DNA of 64,000 bases. It comes from Siphonodentalium dalli. Lineage: Eukaryota; Mollusca; Scaphopoda; Gadilida; Siphonodentaliidae. The stretch covers positions 266,903,426-266,967,425 of the forward strand of contig CP136063.1 in assembly GCA_032622095.1 (NCBI GenBank), read 5' to 3'. Positions 48,301 to 60,300 of this stretch are shown in pieces. The notes under the pieces were generated by a model, which worked only from the letters and a program-made list of their open reading frames with translations, had not been told where the DNA came from and searched no databases. The position numbers and the translations under genes are program-made. Each line of letters begins with the position of its first letter. The stretch's first letter is position 1.

Positions 48301-51300
48301 AAGAAATGCTAAACATGTGGAATGTATAAATATACAGTTTGTGATAGTTTTTGTAATAGACAATTGTCCCTTATGAATTTTCACTGATACAAAGTAGTGT
48401 TTACTTTCTGGGTGACTTGTAAACAAATGCTTCTTTGATTATATACATGTACAATCTTTACTTTATTGATCTATTTATCATTACTATGGGTTAGATTTAT
48501 GCTGGTGCTTTCTGTTGCTAACTCTTTCATGACGGGAGCTGCGCTGGCACAACACTAAAGACCTGTTGCCAATGCATTCTCTTTTATATGCGAGTCGACC
48601 ATAAGAGAATGCACTGGCCTAACAATTTTGTTTACATTTTTTATCAATATTTCTTACATTCTTTAACAATTTTGATCATTTTTTATATTTTTTTCTTTCA
48701 TTCTTTAACAATTTTTATCATTTTTTATCATCTTATCTTACATTCTTTAATAATTTTTATAATTTATTTTTACATTCTTTAACAATTTTTCGTTATTTGG
48801 CAATTTGGTTATTGGAGAACTATCAATAATGAAAATGAGAATAAACTTTTTCTATTTCTCAATGATCTTCTTAACCCTTCCACAACAGGAGCCTGAAATT
48901 TGATGAAAACCCTGTGTCAATGCATTCTCGTATATATGCGAGTTTCCCATAGTGAGCCTAACACATCAGCCTAACAATATTTACCTTGATCTTGTAAGCC
49001 AATGTATCCTTTTATCTAAGTGAGGCTCCATATGGGAGACTCGCATATATAAGAGAATGCACTGGCACAGGATCTTTAATGTTGCACCAGCACTGCTCCC
49101 GCCATGAAAGGGTTAATGATGTTTTTATAAACTTTTATATTTTTTACAAATTTACCCAAGTGGTCCCTTCAAACAAATGCCTCATTTATTTTATGCTATT
49201 TACCTTCTGATGAATTCGCCGATGAATGTGGCTAGCATAATGAATATGAAATCAATTATCACCAGCCTGTAGATCTCCTCTCCCATGAAGGTCTCCCAAC
49301 ACTGAAAGACATTTAAAATGGTCAACAGATTGATTAATCTCATGTAAAATAGATGGCTTTAAATATAGGAGGTCAAACAAATAAGAATTGTATTTACATA
49401 TATAACGGGTAACATGAAATTTGCCAACACTGCAAAACTCAATTTCAACATTTAGAAATTTACATAGGTTTATATATCTGGTGACTAAAGTTTATTTGGC
49501 AAGATGTAGCATTTATTTCTGAATATTTAAATTATCTTTGAATTCTTTAATACATGCAGAAACAGCTAGATGGTTTCCGATTCCGTATCCTGGAGGGCAA
49601 AAATCTGTATCATGTATGGCAACACTGAATGCATTTGAGTTGTTGAGAAACTTGCTTCATTTCTAAACAAAGATTGGAATAAATTATTTCTATTCATCAT
49701 TCAACATATACATATGTCATTTCAATTCAACTGATATATTTCTGGTAATAATGGCAAAAAACACATTAAAAATAGGTCGTATTCGATGAAACATTCGACG
49801 AAACATTCGAAGTTACATTACGCGAAACGACATGGTTTCTCTGCCAAAGTAACTTTCATTCAATATTCTGTTTAACGAAGAAGGACAATGCCGAGAGTAA
49901 ATATCACAATAAAACCATGACCACATCTGTAGAAAATACCATTCTCTGGTAAGCAACTGACAAACTTACACAGATACCCAAATAGGCCACCAAACTATGC
50001 ATATCATGAATCAAACCCACTTCGCCATTGCAGCATACCAACTAAGTCACCAGGGCTGGTCGGTCTTCAGGATAACAAGACCTCATTAACAGTAATAATA
50101 ATCATCAATGCATTTATATAACACATTCCACAGTAAATTAGTCTCAATGCACTTTTACGTGATTATTACCCTGGTAATATGGCATTGATTACCCATCCTC
50201 GCTCTAAGTTACATTTATGTGTATATCAAATTAATAAAGCTACTTAACCCTTTACCCAACAGAACGGCCCTGTGCCAATGCATTCTCTTATATATGTGAG
50301 TCGACCATAGGTCGCCTCGCATATATAAGAGAATGCATTGGCTTAACACATATTAAAAATGATAAAATTGTCAAAGAATGTAGGAATATATTATAAAAAT
50401 TGTTAAAAAACGTAAGAAAAAATTATAAAATTGTTAAAGAATGTAAGAAAAAATGGTAAAAAGTGTTAAAAAAAGATTTTGTTTAGGCCAATGCATTCTC
50501 TTATATATGCGAGGTGACCTATGGTCGACTCGCATATATAAGAGAATGCATTGGCACAGGGCATAACTGTAACCATCACAATGTGGTCAATGAACCGGTT
50601 CCAATGATATCCATATTTGTACGGTGTTATTGAGACAGACCGAAGATATTTTAGGCTGTTGAAGCTTTATTTGGGCGTTTTTGGCCGGTTTGTTGGGTAA
50701 AGGGTTAAAAGTGTATGCAAATGGTGACTATTCAAAACCGTCAAAAGCTCATTGACTCAACTAATGTCAAAATAACTAGGAATATTTTAGGACCAATCTA
50801 GAAGCGTAATAAATAAAGAGATTCATACATCATCTTCCCTCGCAACGTCATTGTACCAGAAGTATATCAGAACACTCAGGGTACCAGCCTTCAACAGCAT
50901 TGTCCTGAAAGTAAACAATAGTATTGATAGACTAAATGAGAATTAGTCTCGTCCCTGGCCACCCAGCTCCACTCTCTGTTCCTCTCAATGATGTCACGCT
51001 TACAAAGGTAGGGTCTAGTACAGACTGCCATTTTAGGAGGTGGATTCTGCCCCCCTACTATTTAAGGGATACAACGTTATGACCTTCTGACGTAATAACC
51101 GACTTGAGTTTGGCTTTAGCATATGGGAGCGCAGGTTGCCTGTGGGGATTCAACTGATGCTTTTTATAAAACATTTCCATAAAAAAAACATGTTGGTCTG
51201 TACCAGTCTCCGGTAATGACGATGTTACAGATTAGAGGCATAGCGCTGGCATATGGTCTAAATGAGAATATGTAGTTTCGTTGTGACTAACAAAAATAAA

Positions 51301-54300
51301 CAGAACAGAACTTTTAAGGATGTCCCTGTAGTTGAGGTGGTTGAGTCATGGATTAGGTGGTCTCAGTTTGGGCTAGATGGGGTTGAAGCGGGTTCAAACC
51401 CTTACATGGTCAAAAATTGGGACAGATTTTCAAGTCTAATCAGAGTTGAGGGACATCTCAATGTACCATTCCGATTGATACATGACCATTTCGATAAGAA
51501 ATGAGAATTAGTTCACGCTCGCTGAGGCAAGCACATTTGAATCATTAAACACATTCTGAGTGCCTCCATAAATCTGATATACATAAGAGAAAATTATAAA
51601 GTCACTCTATCTGAAGCTTTTGATCATCACAGACATAAAAAAGACTGAGTTTAGTGTGCCTGTCATTTGCAGATTGAGGTCCCCAGAGGGTGAATTTAGT
51701 GATGCTATCCTGCAAAGGTGGGCTTGCATCAATAAATTCACCTTCTGGGGACCTCATCTCTGGAAAGTTTCTTTATTATCACATTTCTATAGAAACTTCT
51801 TCACATAGATTCTATTTCTTCTTTAGTTTAGTTTCTCTATATCCCCAAATTGGCAGATGACACATTGCATAATCGAGGTTCCCAATGGGTCTACATCACA
51901 ATATTCACCAATTGGGAACTTCAATCTCAGTCTATGTCTCCCATAGCAGATGAGGGCATCATGAGACCAGGCAGAATGAGGTCCACAGAGGGTTAATTTG
52001 ATGATGCTAGCCCACTGTGCAGGATAGCATCACTAAATTGACCCTCAAGAGACCTCATTCTGCAAACGACAGGCACACTAAGCTCAGACTTGGACATAAA
52101 ACATATTAATTTAGATTTTATTCCATACCTGACAAGCCTTGAAATAGTGTGTCTGTCATTTGCAGAATGAGGTCCCCAGAGGGTGAATTTAGTGATGCTA
52201 CCCCGCATAGCGGGCTAGCATCACCAAATTCACCCTCTGGGGACCTCATTCTGCTTATACCTCAGCAGAATGAGGTTCCCAGAGGGTGAATTTGACCTGC
52301 TATGCGGGGTAGCATCACTAAATTCACCCTCTGGGAACCTCATTCTGCAAATGACAGGCACACTATTTCAAGGCTTCATACCTGACCATTCCAATGTAAA
52401 GCTCATTCTTTGGATCTTTGTACTGCTCGAAGGTGCCTATTGTCGTAAAAATAATTGGTAGGAGAAGGTTGATTGCAGAAATAGACAACGGCATTGCCAT
52501 TTCACTCAAAAACCTGGCAGCTAGATCCCTCTCTGAGGCCTAAAGTAAAAAAAAATTATGCAATCAGGAAATAATATACGAGCAGTATGCATTTGAATTG
52601 GTTTACTGACTTCCCTACCAAGACTGAGTTTAGTGTGCCTGTCATTTTCAGAATGAGGTCCCCAGAGGGTGAATTTAGTGATGTTATCCTGCATAGTGAG
52701 CTAGAATCACCAAATTCACCCTCTGGGGATCTCATTCTGCATGGCCTCATCTGCTATGGGAGACATAGACTCAGATTGAAGTTCCCAAATGGTGAATATT
52801 GTGATGTACACCCATTGGGAACCTCGATTATGCAATGTGTCGTCTGCCAATTTGGGGATAAAGAGAAACTAAACTAAAAAAGAAATAGAAACTATGTGAA
52901 GAAGTTTCTATAGAAATTTTATAATAAACTTTCCAGAGAAGACGAGGCCTAAGCAGAATGAGGTCCCCTGAGGGTGAATTTAGTGATGCTAGCCTGCTAT
53001 GAGGGATAGCGTCACTAAATTCACCCTCTGGGGACCTCATTCTGCAAATGACAGGCACCTTATTCTCAGGCCTGTTCCCTACCCAAAAAAGCTGTTTGTA
53101 AAAAAATAATTAAAAAAAAACATTTTATTGCTGCAGATGGGAATATTGATCTGGGAAAAAAGTGTGTAAGTTTGCGTAAAATATACAATATAATCGATCG
53201 AAGAGCGAAGCCTCCTGGCAATGTTAATGGTACATTACAGAACTAGAGTACGTAAATACAGAAGGAAGACAACTGCCGGAATTTCCGATGGATAATTTTA
53301 AGATCATCCCCAACATGGCAAACACCATTCTTGACAATTTTTTTTTCATTTATCTATTTCTTGCTGTGAAGACACTTTCAAATAAAAAAAAAAAATATTT
53401 GCCAACTCAACTGGAGTTATCAACAGGAAACAAAAAAACTGGAGTTATCAACAGGAAACAAAAAAAACTGGAGTTATCAACAGGAAACAAAAAAAACTGG
53501 AGTTATCAATAGGAAACCAAAAAAACTGGAGTTATCAACAGGAAACAAAAAAAACTCAAATTTCAAAGTCGAAAATAATCTGCAAAACAGGCAGACAGAA
53601 AGATCGAACTTGATCTGAACATTATGGTTTCAAACCATCATACAAAATTTCATTTCATTTAGTCAACATTAATTCAAGTTTTCATCCGAAAACCAAAAAA
53701 ACTCAAAAAAGGTCTGTAACTCCGGCAATATGTGCGGATGGAACCCAAAATCAAACTTGACCCTTATTTTATGGTTGTAAACCTGCATCCCAACTTTCAA
53801 TTAATTCCAGTAACATTAACCCTTTCAGTGCCAAGTCCGATTTTTGTATCAACCCATATTTCCTTGATCATTTTTCAACAGACTCCAAAATAGAACTTGA
53901 CAATATTTTATGGTAGTGACCCTACACATGAGATTTCAATCCATTTAGTTCATTAGAACATTAGAATTGGGATACGAAATATGAACAGAAAACTGACGGA
54001 TGTACAGACAGACCATAAACATAATACATTCCGTTTTTAAAACGTTGTATAATAAATTAATATAGACTAGCTACCATCATCAAAGTCTGGAGTCTCAAAT
54101 GAATACGCACCTCAATGGATAGTTCCTGAGATATATAATAGACCAGGTATGAAGCGCCCCCTATCATAGCGAGCACGGTGAGATGAATGAATACGCACCT
54201 CAATGGATAGTTCCTGAGATATATAATAGACGAGGTATGAAGCGCCCCCTATCATAGCGAGCACGGTGAGATGAATGAATACGCACCTCAATGGATAGTT

Positions 54301-57300
54301 CCTGAGATATATAATAGACCAGGTATGAAGCGCCCCCTATCATAGCGAGCATGGTGAGATGAATGAATACGCACCTCAATGGATAGTTCCTGAGATATAT
54401 AATAGACGAGGTATGAAGCGCCCCCTATCATAGCGAGCACGGTGAGATGGGTGAAGACTCTTAAGAAGAACCATTGACACTTTTCAACACACTGCTCCTT
54501 CTCATCGCTCTTTTTTATCCCAGACAAGAACTCCTGAAAAAGAGAAAACTTGACATGATATTCAAGATAAATGATTATAACCGAGAAAAACGCATGTACC
54601 TTAAAGAGGTACTGTATACTAAATCAGGCCATTTATGGGACCATCGCCTTTTATACACAACAGAATATATGCCACAGATGAACAGATTTTAGACATGGAT
54701 TAGTGCAAAATATTCTCTATGAATGATGTAACAAACATGGTAATTATAATGAAAACTTGAGTCATCGTTCATTTTTGCACTAATCTATGGCTAAAATTCA
54801 TTCATTTGTTGCATATATTCTGTTGAGTATAAAGGAGATAGATGGTCCCATAATTGTCCGGAATTTGTGTACAGTACCCCTTAAGGCCCTCCAAATTGGG
54901 TTTTCACTTCAAATCAAATCTTGAATCGAATCAAGCAACAGATTTGAAATCGAATCAAATCAAAAATTGAATTGTTTTTTCAACATGGTAATTATAATGA
55001 AAACTCGAATCATAAACTCATTTTCATTATAATTACCATGTTGTTTGCATCGTTCAATGAGCACATGAGTGTATTTTGCACTAATATATGGCTCAAATTC
55101 ATTCATTTGTTGCATATATTCTGTTTAAAAAGGAGATGGTCCCATAAATGGCCGAATTTAGTGTACAGTACCCTTTAAGGTTCTCCGAATTGGGGGTTTT
55201 TACTCCAAATCAAATCTTGAATCGAATCAAGCAACAGATTTGAAATCGCATCGAATCTCAAATTGAATTGTTTTTTCTAGTGTAACAAGATTGAATATAC
55301 ATATGAAACAATTTTGAGAACATTTGAATCAGTAGCCCTAACAATTAACATCATACAGATTGTCAATGGATCTTGTGTTATCTTTTCATATTAATATGTC
55401 TACAGTGCAATAGACCATCTACCATGAATTAATGTGATGATACTAGAATCTAGAAGAAAGACAGTATTACTGGTATATGCATGCAGCTCATTTGCACTGA
55501 CACAGGATCTTTAATGGTGCACCATAGCCCCCATCATGAAAGGGTTAACTAACAGGGCTGCCGAGATCAGGACATATCATAAGGACAGGAATTATCTTCC
55601 GAATCTTCTCACCTTCAATTCATTGTACATGCTTTTGTGTTTAAGTACAGCGGCATCATGGGACGTTATATTGTAATCCCACCCACAAGTCACCTTCACC
55701 ACACTTGTAAATGTGAATACGCCAGTACTGTCAATGTAGTTTGTCTTGTAGGACTGAAATATGCTGAAAACAGAAACATGCAGAAATTTAGAAAATGAAA
55801 TGAGTCAAGTCCATTCTAATTGGAATCCAGTGACATCGTAATACATGGGTTGAGTAAGTAAACATTCTTTACTTAGTAGCTTTCGGCCACCTGGCTTTTA
55901 TCAACATTGTGTCATAGACAGTTACAATTAAGCAATGACAAAAATTTAGGGTATGGGCTTTTAAAGTGACTCTACCCAAGTTTTATGCTTAAGAACCTAC
56001 AGAAATGTGCCCCAGGCTGGTATAAAAAAAAAGTATGACTGAGCGGGAGAATCTATTTAATAAAGAAAGGGTTATAGTCATTCGGTGAACAACAATGATA
56101 CCCTGAGGTATGTGATACGCACCTGATGCCTAATATAAGTAGAGAGAGGATGTAGTAGCCTCCACAGGTGAATAGGTAAGCATACTTCATCCTATACACC
56201 AGGTCGTCAGTGAGCTGAATATTATCTCCAGAGTAAAACCCGTAGTACATCTCAGTATTAGCAAACCAGCCCTGGAAAATGAAAGTAAATGAGGTCCAAG
56301 TTCTAATAATACCACAGGGAAGTTTTGAACATTTAACCCTTTAATTTCCATGACTGAAGCTTCCTGAAATTTTGCGAAAATCCTGTGCCAATCCATTCTC
56401 TTATGTAAGTGAGTCTCTCATAGGCAGCCTCACATATATAAGATAATACATTGGCCTAACAATATTTACGTTCACCTTGTAAGCCAGTGCATTCTCTAAT
56501 ATATGTGAGGCTCCCTATGGGAGACTCACATATATTGAATGCAGTGGCACATGAGTTTAATGTTGCACCAGTGCAGCTCCCACCATGAAAGGGATAAACT
56601 ACGACAATAATCAATTAATTTTTGGCAAAGTAAGAAAGTTTAGGTAGATCCATATCAAAATATTTGACTAACAAGTGAAAATTTGTAAAATACTATAAGA
56701 AGTTGTACAAAAACCTTTCCCATATTTTAGCTAAGGTCAGGCTACCATATGGCGAGATTAAAATTAAATATGAACTTGAAAATTCTAACTTTTTTCCTAT
56801 GGGGATTGGCTATAACAAATGTAATATGTCAAATTTCAACTCAACATGTATTTTAAAATTGGGATCCTAAATACCAAATACACATAATTTATTAGCCAAA
56901 ATCCAAATGTGTACAATGGGAAATATCTATAATCTCAAATTAACATTGTTTTTGTGAGTCACTAAATTCACCCCCTGGGGACCTCATTCTGCAAATGACA
57001 GACACACTAGTCTTGTGCATAACACTACGGTACTCACAGATCCACTTAGCAGTTCTAGGCTACAATCATCTATATATATATATATAAATAAGTAGGATCT
57101 GTCTGTTCGGATTTTTCTCCCAGACCCCTAGACCGATTTCAACCAAATTTGGTGTGGTGACTCGGAGTACCCTGGTGGGGGTTATAACGGCATTAATATT
57201 CAAAAATTGTGAATAAATTTTTTTAATTAAACAAATAATAAAACACACAAATTAAAATAAGCTCACTATGGGCCTATTTCAGAATCAAATAAATGTGAAT

Positions 57301-60300
57301 ATTTAGGTTCAATATGAACCTATTTGCAGACCAGATGTACGCTCTTTATATATGTGTTTTCACTGTGGCCCGTGCCATGCAACAGAATAACGGCTATAAG
57401 TCCACTATGGGCTTGGCCTATTTCAGAATCAATTACGTCAAATATGAACATATGTGAATATTTAGGTCTAAATGTGCATGAAGTGCACACAGGGGCTGCA
57501 AGCACCTAATGCACAAAGGGGCCGCAAGATTAGGTCAAACATGTGTGACGCTGTGTTCATGTTACGGGCTGTGTTATTGGGGTATGAAATGGGTGAGCCA
57601 ATTGGCAGTTGACCATTCACCGAACAGCAGGGTTCGCACTGCCACTTGCCAAATTTGCCAATGGCAAGCATAATTCAAATTAGGCAAAAAATATTTTCAT
57701 TTGGCCAAAATTTTGGCAAGTCACTTTTGATTCCTCAAGAAAGTTTATTAATATTTGTCAATCAATACCATTCATTTCAGGAAACTCTTTCATTATTAAG
57801 GTATTAGTGGTGATTTACATATGTATAAGGTTATGAAAAGTTATCACCTCTATCAAGATGCAATTAATCTGATATCATTAGTATCGACGGGTTGTGGGAT
57901 TGCAACTATGCCTGGTTGTGGTGTTTACATAGCTAATCCTCTTTGTTTCTACGTGCCTTTCTGATGAAGAAACCCTTCTACAATTGCATTGTTATGTTGT
58001 TGGTTTGGTTGGATTGTCGAAATAGTCAAAATAAAAGAAACAATGTTGTAGAAACTGATAGAATTTGGCAACTCATAACAGCATTTGGCAAAAATTATTT
58101 TCATTTGGCAAAATATTTGGCAAAATTAAATTTCGGGCCAGCGCGGACCCTGCCGAACAGGATTTAGTGTAACACAAACAGGCTATGTAAATAAAACACT
58201 ATGGTACTCACAGATCCACTTAGCAGCTCTAGGCCATTGAATGTTTCATTATTGTTGCTGTATCCAGATGGTGTCTGAACTTCAAATCTATAGATCACCT
58301 GGGGCACCACAACGAACCCAAATGTCAACAGAAATATTGGAATGTTAATAACAAAGAGCCATCTTAGAAAGAGAAAGTAGGATGTGACTCCTGTACCAAA
58401 ATGACCTTCAATTGTCTTCAGATGGCTTTTCCATAAGTCTATAGAATATAATGTGTTCTTCATGCTATACTTCAGATGCATCCAACCCTGTAAATTAAAA
58501 AAGAACAAACAAGCCTTGAAATAGGGTGTCTGTCATTTGCAGAATGAGGTCCCCAGAGGGTGAATTTAGTGATGCTACCCCGCATAGCGGGCTAGCATCA
58601 CCAAATTCACCCTCTGGGGACCTCATTCTGCTTACATCTCAGCAGAATGAGGTCCTCAGAGGGTGAATTTGGTGATGCTAGCCTGCTATGCGGGGTAGCA
58701 TCACTAAATTCACCCTCTGGGGACCTCATTCTGCAAATGACAGACACCCTATTTCAAGGCTTGAGAACAAACTACTGTGAATGGCTCAGATTTTGTTGGC
58801 ATAAATTTTCGTGGTGTCTCACATACAGGCAGTTTCATGAGGACATGATTTCGTGGTGTCTCACATACAGGCAGTTTCATGAGGACATGATTTCGTGGTG
58901 TCTCACATACAGGCAGTTTCATGGGGACATGATTTCGTGGTGTCTCACATACAGGCAGTTTCATGAGGACATGATTTCGTGGTGTCTCACATACAGGCAG
59001 TATCATGGGGACATGATTTCGCGGTGTCTCACATACAGGCAGTTTCATGGGGACATGATTTCGTGGTGTCTCACATACAGGCAGTTTCATGGGGACATGA
59101 TTTCGTGGATCAAGGATGGTATTCCTTTTGACAACCCTCAACAGATCCGACAATACCAGCTTAGAACTTGACCTTCAAGTAATCCGGAGAAAACACGGTA
59201 TCATTCAATCAGAGCGTTAACAGCCACTCGCGCCTGCCAAATAATAGTGCATGCATGATTATTTAATATCAGTCAAAAATACAACCCTGCACTATTATTA
59301 GGTAATAATGACAAAGTGAAATTGCCTGCACAATTATTAATTTCAGTTGAAAATACAGCCCTGCACTATTATTAGGTAATAATGACATAGTGAAATTGCC
59401 TGCACAATTATTAATTTCAGTTGAAAATACAGCCCTGCACTATTATTAATTCCAGTTGATAATACAGCCCTGCACTAAAATTTGCCCTGCACTATTATTA
59501 ATTTCAGTTGAAAATACAGCCCTGCACTATTATTAGGTAATAATGACATAGTGAAATTGCCTGCACAATTATTAATTTCAGTTGAAAATACAGCCCTGCA
59601 CTATTATTAATTCCAGTTGATAATACAGCCCTGCACTAAAATTTGCCCTGCACTATTATTAATTTCAGTTGAAAATACAGCCCTGCACTATTATTAGGTA
59701 ATAATGACATAGTGAAATTGCCTGCACAATTATTAATTTCAGTTGAAAATACAGCCCTGCACTATTATTAATTTCAGTTGATAATACAGCCCTGCACTAA
59801 AATTTGCCCTGCACTATTATTCGGAATGTGAGAATAGTGAGGGTACCTACTTTAATTCACTCGCCAATGAGGTAGTTATAACATTGTTTTATGTAACCTA
59901 CGGAACCATAAGTCTTAGTTAAGAATGCAAATCATTGAGAGCAGTTTACCCAAATTATTATAAAAAGATTCAGATGAGACAGGATACTACAATAAAGAAT
60001 CTGCTATTTTATAAGAATTGATTACTTTTTTTCTCATTTTCCGTGTTTGCTATAATCATTTTACAACAAATCAGATGCATAATCTTTGTTTCTTTTTCTT
60101 TTTAAAATTATTTTCAACACTACATGTATATACATAGATGTAATATAACATTCTGACATTTCATATACATCGAAAAAATACAATTTTTGTGGTATTTGGG
60201 GAATGGGGAATGCAGGGAGGGGGTTCTCTCTTAATTAAATTCTCACACATACCTTGCATTCGTTCTATTGACATACCTTTCACATGTATATGTTGCAAAC

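Noticed and set aside
51370-51430. A tRNA gene from the GGGTTCAAACCC B box
   Set aside because: No full cloverleaf can be drawn; a SINE head is more likely.
54288-54527. 79-aa ORF as a stand-alone membrane protein
   Set aside because: It is TMC exon 6 read on through its tandem copies.
58749-59171. Repeat-protein ORFs on both strands (MISWCLTYRQFHED and antisense)
   Set aside because: A 42-bp intronic minisatellite keeps all frames open; no independent sign of coding.
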